From positions 1-43,551 of the forward strand of contig CASFZJ010000010.1 in NCBI GenBank assembly GCA_949299165.1: a DNA stretch of 43,551 nt. Direction: 5' to 3'. The position numbers and the translations under genes are program-made. The notes under the pieces are model-generated. The model was not told the DNA's origin. It made no database searches and saw only the letters and a list, made by a program, of their open reading frames with translations. How positions within the stretch are numbered: position 1 is the stretch's first letter; every line of letters starts with the position of its first letter. This document shows positions 15,560 through 22,762 of this stretch, one piece after another. The stretch comes from an uncultured bacterium (GTDB lineage Bacteria > Bacillota_I > Bacilli_A > RFN20 > CAG-826).

Positions 15560-16553
15560 GTACATATAGTCCAACAGTTTTCTTAACTTTATTTAAAGTT
15601 CTGTTTGCAACTCGAGAAGCTCTCTCTTTTCCTTCGTTTAAAACTTCGTTGATGACTTTTGGATTAGAGAATTCTTTAAATCTTTCTTGGAAAGGAACGA
15701 TTTCTTCTAAAACTTTGTCAGCAACGATTTTTTTGAATTCACCATATTGATGAATATTGTGGAATTTTGTTTGTGCCTCATCTAAAGTAATATCGCTTAA
15801 TGCAGAATAAATTTGAAGTAAATTGGAAATACCAGGTTTATTTACTGGGTCATAAATTATTTCATTTCCTGTATCGGTTACAGCAGACATGATTTTCTTG
15901 CGGATGATATTTGGTTCGTCTTTTAAGAAAATATCACCTTTAGGATCGCTTTTTGACATTTTTTTAGTTGGATCTGATAAAGACATGATTCTTGCGCCAA
16001 CTTTTGGAGTAACAGCCTTTGGCATAACAAAAACTTCTTTGTTATAACGAGCATTAAATCTATGAACTAAATCACGCGCTAATTCAACGTGTTGTGTTTG
16101 ATCTTCACCAACTGGCACAACATCGGCGTTATATAAAAGAATGTCAGCTGTCATTAAAACTGGATAGGCGAATAAGCCAACGCCAACGGCTTCATGATTC
16201 ATTTTGGCTGATTTATCTTTAAATTGAGTCATTCTTGAGAGTTCGCCCATGTAAAGATAGTTTATAAGTATAGAATTGAGTTCTGAATGAGCTGAGACAT
16301 CGCTTTGTAAAAAGATAGTTGTTTTATCTTTGTCAAGACCACTAGCAAGATAAAAAGCGACGATATCCTTGGTATTTTGTCTTAAAAAAGTTGGTTCAAT
16401 TGGTAAAGTTAAAGCATGTAAATCAGCGATAAAAACAAAGTTTTCATATTCTTCTTGATAATTTTTGAAGTTCCTTAATGCTCCAATGTAATTACCTAAA
16501 GTTAGATTACCTGTAGGTTTAATTCCGCTTAATGATCTCTTCATTTTGTCCAT
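15552..16553 (-). CDS. trpS: Tryptophanyl-tRNA synthetase
   Basis: Charges tRNA-Trp. A class I synthetase of 333 residues, the usual compact bacterial length. The HIGH-equivalent is TLGNYIGAL in SGIKPTGNLTLGNY, and the second signature is an intact KMSKS. The GEDQTQH tract is also typical. On the minus strand a GAGGT ribosome binding site lies 8 bases before the ATG. The leader is short, so there is no room for a T-box. The gene is divergent from cysS and overlaps the downstream HAD gene by 8 bases. Confidence 0.97.
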   Translation of the reverse strand: MDKMKRSLSGIKPTGNLTLGNYIGALRNFKNYQEEYENFVFIADLHALTLPIEPTFLRQNTKDIVAFYLASGLDKDKTTIFLQSDVSAHSELNSILINYLYMGELSRMTQFKDKSAKMNHEAVGVGLFAYPVLMTADILLYNADVVPVGEDQTQHVELARDLVHRFNARYNKEVFVMPKAVTPKVGARIMSLSDPTKKMSKSDPKGDIFLKDEPNIIRKKIMSAVTDTGNEIIYDPVNKPGISNLLQIYSALSDITLDEAQTKFHNIHQYGEFKKIVADKVLEEIVPFQERFKEFSNPKVINEVLNEGKERASRVANRTLNKVKKTVGLYVHE

Positions 16554-16574
16554 AATAACTTACCTCGCTATCAT

Positions 16575-16602
16575 ATTATATCTTAATTTAAATATTTTTC
16601 AT
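16575..16602 (-). promoter_or_regulatory. trpS promoter
   Basis: On the minus strand ATGAAA, 16-bp spacer, TATAAT. A transcript from it would have only about 15 bases before the trpS start. Confidence 0.65.
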
Positions 16603-16680
16603 TTTGATTAGGTCAAGTTTACATTATATTTACTTTTTTTGTTCGTTTTTCGCCATTTAAATGAATGAAAAGAGAATATG

Positions 16681-16689
16681 TGGTATTAT
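16681..16689 (+). promoter_or_regulatory. cysS extended -10 promoter
   Basis: TGG directly before TATTAT forms an extended -10 element 17 bases upstream of the cysS ATG. A -35 match is poor, as is common with extended -10 promoters. Confidence 0.45.
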
Positions 16690-16706
16690 TTTTAGCGGAG
16701 AATGAT

Positions 16707-18038
16707 ATGAATATTAGATTTTATAACTCGCTTACAGGAAAGATAGAAGATTTTAAGCCAATTAAGGAAAACGAGGTTTCGATTTATGTTTGTGGACCTA
16801 CAGTTTATAACGATCCACACATCGGCAATATGAGACCAGTCGTCTTTTTTGATACTTTCAGAAAATTTTTGGAAGAAATTGGTTACACAGTAAAATATGT
16901 TTCAAATTATACTGACGTTGATGACAAAATTATCAAAAGGGCAATTGAAGAAAATAAAAGCGAAAAAGAATTAACTGAGTTTTATATTAGTGAATATGAA
17001 AAATGTTTAAACGCATTAAATGTTTCAAAAGCATACGAAAATCCAAAAGTTACTGATTATATTCCTTCAATCATCAATTATATTGATGGATTAGTTAAAG
17101 TTGGTGCTGCTTATGAAAAAGATGGCGAAGTTTTCTTTAATGTTGCAGAGGATGAAAGTTATGGATGTCTTTCGAAGATAAATGTTGAAGATTTGATAAG
17201 TGGAGCAAGAGTTGAACAAAACTCAAAGAAAAACAATCCACTCGATTTCTTGCTTTGGAAAAAAACTGATGAAGGAATTAAATGGGATTCTCCATGGTGT
17301 TCTGGTCGTCCAGGTTGGCACACAGAATGCTGCGTTATGATTGATACTATCTTTAAAGGCATGATTGATATTCATGGTGGTGGAATTGACCTTAAATTCC
17401 CACATCACGAAAATGAAATTGCTCAAGCTGAAGCAAAGCATCATAATAAAATTGCAAATTATTGGTTGCATACTGCCATGATGAATATTAAAGGCGAGAA
17501 AATGTCTAAATCTCTTGGAAATATTATTTTGGCAAAAGACGCTATTAAAGAATATGGGGCAGACACGATTAGGCTCTTACTTTTAAATTGCGATTATCGT
17601 AGTGTTTTAAATTTTAGCGACGATACAATCAAAGATTGTTCTTCAATTATTCAAAAAATTTCTGCAGTTTATAAACAACTTAATCTTTTCATGAACATTA
17701 ATGGTTTTGAACTTGAAGGTAATTCTAATAAAGTTAATGTTTTTTTGGAAGATCTTGCAAATGATGTAAATATCGCAAACGGAATTACTCATCTTTTAGA
17801 TATTATTAAAGAAGCTAACGTTGAGTTAAGAAAGAAAGACAAAAACACAGAAATCTTAAAAGATGATTTCTATGCAATAAATAAAATTTGTTATATTTTA
17901 GGGCTTCATTTTGCTCTTTATAAATTTAGTGATGAAGATATTTCTTTGTACAAGGAATATTTAGAAGCTAAAGCAAATAAGGACTTTGAAAAGTCAGATA
18001 AAATAAGAAATATCTTAATTGAACATAAAGTTTTATAA
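16707..18038 (+). CDS. cysS: Cysteinyl-tRNA synthetase
   Basis: Charges tRNA-Cys. This ATG gives a 443-residue protein starting MNIRFYNSLTG, the conserved beginning of the family; it has a GGAG ribosome binding site 6 bases upstream. An in-frame ATG at 16665 would add 14 residues that overlap the promoter, so it was not used. The HIGH motif is PHIGN within CGPTVYNDPHIGNMRP, the zinc site includes WHTECC and HHENE, and KMSKSLGN is intact. The length is a little under the 460-470 usual for Bacilli. It begins the conserved cysS-rlmB-sigH-rpmG-secE-nusG order, but the mrnC gene normally next to it is missing. Confidence 0.97.
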   Translation: MNIRFYNSLTGKIEDFKPIKENEVSIYVCGPTVYNDPHIGNMRPVVFFDTFRKFLEEIGYTVKYVSNYTDVDDKIIKRAIEENKSEKELTEFYISEYEKCLNALNVSKAYENPKVTDYIPSIINYIDGLVKVGAAYEKDGEVFFNVAEDESYGCLSKINVEDLISGARVEQNSKKNNPLDFLLWKKTDEGIKWDSPWCSGRPGWHTECCVMIDTIFKGMIDIHGGGIDLKFPHHENEIAQAEAKHHNKIANYWLHTAMMNIKGEKMSKSLGNIILAKDAIKEYGADTIRLLLLNCDYRSVLNFSDDTIKDCSSIIQKISAVYKQLNLFMNINGFELEGNSNKVNVFLEDLANDVNIANGITHLLDIIKEANVELRKKDKNTEILKDDFYAINKICYILGLHFALYKFSDEDISLYKEYLEAKANKDFEKSDKIRNILIEHKVL

Positions 18039-18039
18039 C

Positions 18040-18063
18040 ATTGTATAACTACGTTATTACAAT
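18040..18063 (+). repeat. Hairpin ATTGTATAAC-TAC-GTTA just after cysS
   Basis: ATTGTA (18040-18045) pairs with TACAAT (18058-18063) and TAAC with GTTA, with one bulged T and a TAC loop. The AACTACGTTA centre is shared with 6907-6923, also right after a stop codon. No T tract follows. Confidence 0.5.
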
Positions 18064-18125
18064 AGGAAAACTCGAAAATTAGTATCGAATTTTCTTCATC
18101 AGGTACTATATTTAGGAGGATAAAT

Positions 18126-18842
18126 ATGATTATATATGGGAGTAACACCATTCGCGCTTGCTTGGAAGCGAAAAAACTTAAAAAAGTAATGGTGTCCAAA
18201 GGCTTTTCAAATCATAACTTGATTGAAGAAATTCAAAATCAAGGGATACAAATTAAGTATGCATCTAAAGAAGAGTTGGACAGGTTGGCAAAAGGCGGAA
18301 ATCATCAATCGATAATTGGGGAAATTGATGATATCCGTCTATATGGTTTGGATGAGATTTTAAAAACTTGTACTGACAGTAAAAATCAAAAAGATGTTCC
18401 TATTTTAGTTATGCTTGATTCGTTAACTGATCCTCATAACCTTGGAGCAATCTTAAGAAGTTGCGATGCATTTAATGTATCTGGAGTTATTTATAAGAAA
18501 CACGGTAGTGTAGGTTTGAATGATACTGTTGCTAAAGTTTCAACAGGGGCAATTAATTTCGTTAAATGTTGTGAAGTAACAAATTTAACAAGAGCAATCG
18601 ACGAAATCAAAAAACATGGATTTTGGGTCGTCGGTTTAGATGGAGCCGGTGAAAAAAATATTGAGGAGACTGCTAAAAACACACCAATTTGTCTCGTAGT
18701 TGGCAGCGAAGGATATGGAATTTCGCGCCTAGTAAGGGAAAATTGCGATTATTTGGAAAAAATTGAGATGTTCGGACGAGTTAATTGCCTTAATGCCTCT
18801 GTTGCTTGTTCAATAGCTCTTTATGCTTTGAGAAATCTCTAA
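18126..18842 (+). CDS. rlmB: 23S rRNA 2'-O-ribose methyltransferase RlmB (SpoU/TrmH family)
   Basis: SAM-dependent RNA 2'-O-methyltransferase of 238 residues. The N-terminal substrate-binding domain (about 1-75) starts IYGSNTIRACLEA. The SPOUT knot motifs follow: LDSLTDPHNLGAILRSCDAF (motif 1), VVGSEGYGISRLV (motif 2) and NCLNASVACSIALYALR (motif 3). By family knowledge the target is a guanosine in 23S rRNA. A strong TAGGAGGA ribosome binding site precedes it. The position between cysS and sigH is the same as in Bacillus, which supports the name. Confidence 0.93.
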   Translation: MIIYGSNTIRACLEAKKLKKVMVSKGFSNHNLIEEIQNQGIQIKYASKEELDRLAKGGNHQSIIGEIDDIRLYGLDEILKTCTDSKNQKDVPILVMLDSLTDPHNLGAILRSCDAFNVSGVIYKKHGSVGLNDTVAKVSTGAINFVKCCEVTNLTRAIDEIKKHGFWVVGLDGAGEKNIEETAKNTPICLVVGSEGYGISRLVRENCDYLEKIEMFGRVNCLNASVACSIALYALRNL

Positions 18843-18859
18843 TTCTTAAGGTATAAAAT

Positions 18860-19495
18860 ATGTTCGATAAAAATGTAAATTATGATGAATTAATAATCAA
18901 ATCCAGGCACGGATCGATTTGCCATCAAAAACAACTATATAAAATTTGCTTAAATCTAATTCAACCAGTTTTGTATAAATATTTTTCATATTGTAATCAT
19001 CTTGGTATAAATCGTGAAGATCTAACAAATCTGATGAATGAAACTTTCTTGGCTTTAATGTGTGAAGAAGTTTACCATTACTCAAATTTTGAATCGTATT
19101 TTAAGAAAAAATATGAATATGATGTTTTGGAAGCTTTGAAAAATAGCAAAACAATTAAACGTAGAATTTTTTGTGAAGCTTTACTAGATAAAGAAAAGGA
19201 CAAAAATATTGAAAAATCTTCTAAAGAAACTGGCGATTGTAGTGATGATGTAAAAAAATACGTTGATGCTTTTTCTTTTATCGACACTTTAAAGAAAAAC
19301 GAAGAACTTAACAAAAATGATATAACAATTTTTAGGGAATATATTAATGGGTATAAGATAAGCGAAATTGGAACGCTTTTTAACGTTTCAAGCTATAAAA
19401 TTAGAAATTCGATTAGGAAAACAATCAGGGTTATTACAAGTTTAAAAAACTTTAATTCTTCAAATAAGAAAATAGAAAAAAATAAAAATAATTGA
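18860..19495 (+). CDS. Divergent sigma-70-family factor at the SigH locus
   Basis: 211 residues, close to B. subtilis SigH (218). Region 2 is visible as INREDLTNLMNETFLAL (about 55-71), followed by a shortened FESYFKKKYEYDVLEALK segment and a KTIKRR basic run. A variable linker (about 108-140) leads to a C-terminal helix-turn-helix: ITIFREYINGYKISEIGTLF then NVSSYKIRNSIRKTIR. The place between rlmB and rpmG-secE-nusG is that of sigH in Firmicutes. Sequence is far from the SigH consensus, so it may have a new promoter preference; a competence or stress role is inference. The ribosome binding site is a modest AAGG. The lysine/asparagine-rich C-terminal tail ends inside a dispersed intergenic motif. 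No anti-sigma gene is adjacent. Confidence 0.75.
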   Translation: MFDKNVNYDELIIKSRHGSICHQKQLYKICLNLIQPVLYKYFSYCNHLGINREDLTNLMNETFLALMCEEVYHYSNFESYFKKKYEYDVLEALKNSKTIKRRIFCEALLDKEKDKNIEKSSKETGDCSDDVKKYVDAFSFIDTLKKNEELNKNDITIFREYINGYKISEIGTLFNVSSYKIRNSIRKTIRVITSLKNFNSSNKKIEKNKNN

Positions 19496-19578
19496 GTTTT
19501 GCGGTGTTTTTAAAAAGTAGAAAAATGGCATTTTTTAAAAAAAGTAGTAATTTTTTGAAAAAACTCCGCAAATTTTGA
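19491..19578. repeat. Palindrome-like intergenic element after the sigma factor gene
   Basis: Starts with ATTGAGTTTTGC, the inverted form of the 6329 motif. TTTTGCGG at its left end is matched by CCGCAAA at about 19567. Two direct repeats of the form TTTTTAAAAA-GTAG lie inside. Its stem-loop layout may act in RNA stability or termination. Confidence 0.4.
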
Positions 19579-19611
19579 ATAAATCCTAAGAATTTTTAAT
19601 AAAGTATATTT

Positions 19612-19640
19612 ATTACACATTTTTAAGATCGGTTTATAAT
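19612..19640 (+). promoter_or_regulatory. Promoter of the small unknown gene
   Basis: ATTACA, 17-bp spacer, TATAAT (19635-19640), then AGGTGA before the ATG at 19658. Confidence 0.6.
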
Positions 19641-19657
19641 TATATTAGGTGATAAAT

Positions 19658-20104
19658 ATGATTTTAACCGAAGGTTTAAATGGAAAGGAATTGCTACTTG
19701 AGTATAAGGAGTTAGTAGCAAACAAATTGAATTCATCTCGTGACATAAAAAGTAACGAGGAATATTTCAATTGGTACAACGCAAACAAGGAAGATCTAAA
19801 AAGATTGGTGACTTTAAAAAGCTCGATTTTTTATATCTTCGAAAATCAAATAGAACTATTTACGGTTGATGAAGACACCTACGAATTAGCAGTTGAGTTT
19901 TTATCAACCTACATTAAAGATATTGACTATCTTTTAAATGCGGATAATTTACCAGCTGTTTTTATTAATGATGGTAAAGAAACTGAGTTAGATGAGGAAA
20001 ATAAAACGATAGCTTTAAAAGTGACACTCGACACTTTAAAGGATGTTAAATCTAGATATCTAAATTATTTAAATAATTTAAATACTCGCTTGCCTAAATG
20101 CTAA
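19658..20104 (+). CDS. Small protein of unknown function
   Basis: Not recognised. 148 residues, acidic, soluble, predicted helical, with one terminal cysteine. The frame could begin at a GTG at 19649, but the AGGTGA ribosome binding site covers that codon, so the ATG at 19658 was chosen. Motif-like stretches are limited to ELLLEYKELVANKLNSS at the N terminus and VTLDTLKDVKSRYLNYLNNL at the C terminus, which look like amphipathic helices. It has its own promoter and sits between the sigma factor and rpmG, where most Firmicutes have no gene. Confidence 0.7.
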   Translation: MILTEGLNGKELLLEYKELVANKLNSSRDIKSNEEYFNWYNANKEDLKRLVTLKSSIFYIFENQIELFTVDEDTYELAVEFLSTYIKDIDYLLNADNLPAVFINDGKETELDEENKTIALKVTLDTLKDVKSRYLNYLNNLNTRLPKC

Positions 20105-20143
20105 TTTCTACGAAATTTATATTAAGCTATCTGAAGTATTTTC

Positions 20144-20172
20144 TTGACTTTCTGCTAGTAGAAAAGTAAGAT
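20144..20172 (+). promoter_or_regulatory. rpmG-secE-nusG promoter
   Basis: TTGACT, 17-bp spacer, TAAGAT. One of the best -35 matches in the window. Transcription should begin near 20179. Confidence 0.75.
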
Positions 20173-20205
20173 TTGTGATAGTTTGTTAAGTATAGGTAAT
20201 AAGTT

Positions 20206-20355
20206 ATGAGGAAAAAGGTAATTTTAATTTGCTCTGAATGTCTAGCTAGGAACTATACAACAACAAAAAGAGTTGAGGATAAAACCACCAGACTCGAACT
20301 TAATAAATATTGCCCTCATTGTGGAAAATATACAGTTCACAAAGAGAGCAAATAA
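20206..20355 (+). CDS. rpmG: 50S ribosomal protein L33
   Basis: 49 residues, starting [20 protein letters not shown] and ending [14 protein letters not shown]. The two CxxC pairs (CSEC and CPHC) make this the zinc-containing (C+) form. Position before secE-nusG is standard in Firmicutes. A weak AGGT ribosome binding site is present. The gene is short enough to be missed by size-filtered gene calling. Confidence 0.93.
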   Translation: MRKKVILICSECLARNYTTTKRVEDKTTRLELNKYCPHCGKYTVHKESK

Positions 20356-20364
20356 GGAGACACT

Positions 20365-20568
20365 ATGAAAAAGATTGTTGGTTATTTTAAGGGTGTTATC
20401 AAAGAAGGGAAAAGAATTAAGTGGCCTAAAAGGTTACAATTTGTTCCGGCAGTAGCTGTTGTTTTATGTATTACAATTTTTGCTGCTATATTTCTTGCTT
20501 TAGAAGATTATGCTGGTGGGATTTTAGTTCAACAATTAAGAGACGCATTCAGCTCAATTAGGGGATAG
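20365..20568 (+). CDS. secE: Preprotein translocase subunit SecE
   Basis: 67 residues with the cytoplasmic amphipathic helix (FKGVIKEGKRIKWPKR) carrying the conserved WP pair, followed by one membrane helix (about 26-48). SecE clamps SecY in the SecYEG channel. It starts 9 bp after rpmG with an AAGGAGA ribosome binding site that overlaps the rpmG stop, so translation is coupled. Confidence 0.95.
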   Translation: MKKIVGYFKGVIKEGKRIKWPKRLQFVPAVAVVLCITIFAAIFLALEDYAGGILVQQLRDAFSSIRG

Positions 20569-20581
20569 TGAGGAGACTAGT

Positions 20582-21181
20582 ATGGCAGAAAACGAAAACA
20601 AGCTTGCAGAAAAGCAATGGTATATTGCAACAACTTATAGCGGTCACGAACAAAAAGCCGCAGAAAATATCAAAAGACGTATTGATAGCATGAATCTTAA
20701 AGATTACATCTTTAGAATTGTTGTTGCTGAAGAACAAGTTCAAGAAAAAGATAAAGATGGTAAATTAAAAACTGTTAAGAATAAGGAAACAGGTCTTGAA
20801 GAGCCAAAGATGAAGACAATTAACTTATATCCAGGTTATGTCTTTGTTGAAATGATTATGACAGACGAAAGCTGGTTTATGATTAGAAACACACCTGGCG
20901 TTACAGGTATTGCTGGATCGTCTGGCGGTGGTCAAAAACCTACTCCAGTTTCGGGAAGAGAAATTGAAGCTGTTCTTAAGAGAATGGGCGTTGTTGATAG
21001 CTCAATGTATGAAGATTATCATATTGGCGATAATGTCAAAATTATTCATGGTACATTTGATGGTCTTGAAGGCAAGATTTCTAGCATTGATAAAGAAAGC
21101 GGTACAGTTGTCGTTCAAACAATGTTCTTCGGTAGAGTTACTCCAGTCGAACTTGAATTCTCAGAAATTATTCGTATCTAA
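20582..21181 (+). CDS. nusG: Transcription termination/antitermination factor NusG
   Basis: 199 residues. The NGN domain (about 8-120) contains WYIATTYSGHEQKAAENI and PGYVFVEM; the KOW domain (about 146-199) contains GDNVKIIHGTFDGLEGKI. A charged insertion of about 20 residues (near 50-75, rich in Lys and Glu) sits inside the NGN domain and accounts for the length above the 177 of B. subtilis. It binds the RNA polymerase clamp and influences pausing. It starts 13 bp after secE behind a GAGGAGA site. Confidence 0.97.
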   Translation: MAENENKLAEKQWYIATTYSGHEQKAAENIKRRIDSMNLKDYIFRIVVAEEQVQEKDKDGKLKTVKNKETGLEEPKMKTINLYPGYVFVEMIMTDESWFMIRNTPGVTGIAGSSGGGQKPTPVSGREIEAVLKRMGVVDSSMYEDYHIGDNVKIIHGTFDGLEGKISSIDKESGTVVVQTMFFGRVTPVELEFSEIIRI

Positions 21182-21202
21182 TTAATTAATTTGTATTTGA
21201 TG

Positions 21203-21229
21203 AGGTCGTATTAATTTACGGCCTTTTCT
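21203..21229 (+). terminator. nusG terminator
   Basis: AGGTCGTA with TACGGCCT, 8 paired positions including one G-U, then a T-rich run. Confidence 0.8.
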
Positions 21230-21257
21230 TTTGTTTAAAACTTAGTTTTTTAAAAAA

Positions 21258-21280
21258 CCTTGCAAATCTCAGCTATTTTT
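21258..21280. repeat. Dispersed intergenic motif, direct copy
   Basis: 21 of 23 bases match 6329-6351. It is followed 27 bp later by the GTGAAAACTTT pair. Confidence 0.5.
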
Positions 21281-21306
21281 AGAAATATTGTATATTTTTT
21301 TGATGT

Positions 21307-21339
21307 GTGAAAACTTTTTCAAAAACCGTGAAAACTTTT
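21307..21339. repeat. Paired GTGAAAACTTT sites, 21 bp apart
   Basis: GTGAAAACTTTT occurs at 21307-21318 and again at 21328-21339, exactly two helical turns apart and in the same orientation. The pair lies about 60 bp upstream of the rplK -35 box. The reverse-complement pair at 32059-32091 has the same 21-bp period. Confidence 0.6.
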
Positions 21340-21397
21340 GGGAAAAATATTTTATATTTCTTGCTAAAATTTTGTGCGAAGTATTTTTAGAAAAAAC

Positions 21398-21426
21398 TTG
21401 CAATATAATTTATTTTTAGATAAAAT
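21398..21426 (+). promoter_or_regulatory. rplK operon promoter
   Basis: TTGCAA, 17-bp spacer, TAAAAT. The -35 context ACTTGCAAT is identical in the rpsL promoter at 38897. Confidence 0.7.
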
Positions 21427-21439
21427 ATCAAAGCATTTC

Positions 21440-21498
21440 GGGTTTACGAGGTGCTATTAGATTTATCTAATAGGGTAGGAGGAGAGGCGAACTACTCC
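21440..21498 (+). promoter_or_regulatory. Structured rplK-rplA leader (candidate L1 autoregulatory site)
   Basis: An 8-bp hairpin CTATTAGA-TTTA-TCTAATAG (21454-21473) is followed by a GGTAGGAGGAGAGG purine run and CTACTCC, which can pair through GTAG/CTAC or GGAG/CTCC. L1 represses the L11-L1 operon through a leader mimic of its rRNA site in many bacteria. I could not match the exact L1 consensus, so the role is inferred from location and structure. Confidence 0.45.
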
Positions 21499-21527
21499 AA
21501 ACTACTAACATTGAAAGGAGAACTACA

Positions 21528-21941
21528 ATGGCAAAAAGAGTCGCAAAGGTAGTTAAGATGGAACTTCCTGGTGGTGAAGCTAAACCAGGACCAAAATTAG
21601 CTAGCGCTGGTGTTGTTATGCCAAAATTCTGTACTGAATTTAACGCAAAAACAGCCGACAGAAAGGGCGAAGTTGTCCCTGTTATTATTACAGCTTACGA
21701 AGACAAAACATTCAGCATGGAGATTAAAACCTCTCCAGTTACAGGCTTACTTCTCAAAGCAGCCGGCATTTCAAAAGGAAGTGCTAATGCTAAAACAACA
21801 AAAGTTGGCAAAGTAACAAAAGAACAAATTAAGAAAATTGCTGAATACAAAATGCCTGATTTAAATGCTAATGACATTGAATCAGCTATCAAAATCGTTG
21901 AAGGCAGTGCTCGTAATATGGGCATCGAAGTCGTTGATTAA
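21528..21941 (+). CDS. rplK: 50S ribosomal protein L11
   Basis: 137 residues; part of the GTPase-associated centre with L10 and L7/L12. The C-terminal rRNA-binding domain (KEQIKKIAEYKMPDLNAND...GSARNMGIEVVD) is standard. The N-terminal domain differs: the proline loop usually reads close to NPAPPVGPALGQAGV, but here it is KPGPKLASAGV, about four residues shorter and lacking two prolines. That loop contacts thiostrepton and translation factors, so altered drug response is possible. The gene has a strong AAAGGAG site and is followed 15 bp later by rplA. Confidence 0.97.
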   Translation: MAKRVAKVVKMELPGGEAKPGPKLASAGVVMPKFCTEFNAKTADRKGEVVPVIITAYEDKTFSMEIKTSPVTGLLLKAAGISKGSANAKTTKVGKVTKEQIKKIAEYKMPDLNANDIESAIKIVEGSARNMGIEVVD

Positions 21942-21956
21942 TTGGAGGGAATGTAA

Positions 21957-22631
21957 ATGAAACACGGAAAGAAATATGAAGCAGCCCTTAAGTTAATCGA
22001 TAAGAGCAAAGTTTATTCAGTTCACGAAGCTTGTGAATTAATCGCAAAAACTTCAACAACAAAATTTGATGCTACTGTTGCAGTATCAATGAAACTTAAT
22101 ATCAATACTAAAAAAGCCGATCAACAAGTTAGAGGAACAGTTATTCTTCCTCATGGAACAGGTAAAAACGTTAGAGTTGTCGCAATTACTTCAAAAGCTG
22201 ATGCAGCTAAAGAAGCAGGCGCAGATTATGCTGGCGGAAAAGAATTACTCGAAAAAATCGTTACAGAAAAATGGTTTGATTTCGATATAATGTGTGCAAC
22301 ACCTGAAATGATGGGTGAAATTGGTAAAAATGGTAGAGTTTTAGGTCCTAAAGGCTTAATGCCAAACCCAAAAACTGGTACAGTTGGACCAGATATTGCA
22401 AAAATGGTTAAAGAACTTAAAGCTGGTAAAGTTGAATACAGAGCTGATAAGGATGGAAACGTTAATGTTGGCGTAGGTAAAGTTAGCTTCGATACAGCCA
22501 AACTTGAAGAAAACGTTCAAACACTTATCAATCAAATCATCAAAGTTAGACCATCAGTTGTTAAAGGAAATTACATCCTTTCCTGCTATATTGCAACAAC
22601 TATGGGACCATCAATTAAAGTTCAATTTTAA
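21957..22631 (+). CDS. rplA: 50S ribosomal protein L1
   Basis: 224 residues; binds 23S rRNA at the mobile L1 stalk and usually represses its own operon. Recognisable blocks are [35 protein letters not shown] and the C-terminal [19 protein letters not shown]. It is translated from a TTGGAGGG site in the 15-bp gap after rplK. No terminator separates it from the L10 leader. Confidence 0.98.
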   Translation: MKHGKKYEAALKLIDKSKVYSVHEACELIAKTSTTKFDATVAVSMKLNINTKKADQQVRGTVILPHGTGKNVRVVAITSKADAAKEAGADYAGGKELLEKIVTEKWFDFDIMCATPEMMGEIGKNGRVLGPKGLMPNPKTGTVGPDIAKMVKELKAGKVEYRADKDGNVNVGVGKVSFDTAKLEENVQTLINQIIKVRPSVVKGNYILSCYIATTMGPSIKVQF

Positions 22632-22647
22632 TTAAATTAGTTTAGTA

Positions 22648-22740
22648 GGCAAAATATACCAAAGACAGTAACGGACGAAAGTCTTAATTATGTTACCGAG
22701 GTTAAACTTAATATAAGATCCTCATGTATATTTGGCCTCG
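22648..22740 (+). promoter_or_regulatory. L10 leader (rplJ-rplL autoregulatory RNA)
   Basis: Matches the Firmicutes L10(L12)4-binding leader: ACCAAAGAC near the 5' end, GTAAC pairing with GTTAC, CCGAGGTTAA, GATCCTCAT and TTGGCCTCG. The closing stem pairs GGC-AAAATATAC (22648-22659) with GTATATTTGGCC (22726-22737). CCTC at 22720 and 22736 could alternatively pair with GAGG of the rplJ ribosome binding site (22753-22756), suggesting translation-level control. No T-tract terminator is seen in the leader. Confidence 0.8.
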
Positions 22741-22762
22741 AAATATATTAAGGAGGTAAAAG

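Noticed and set aside
15560-15574. TTG or ATG starts upstream of the minus-strand HAD gene
   Set aside because: They would lengthen the overlap with trpS and add nothing conserved; not fully excluded.
16665-16706. Upstream in-frame ATG of cysS
   Set aside because: The extra 14 residues are not part of the family and overlap the promoter; the ATG at 16707 has a GGAG site and the conserved N terminus.
19649-19657. GTG start for the small gene at 19658
   Set aside because: The GTG lies within the AGGTGA ribosome binding site of the ATG three codons later.
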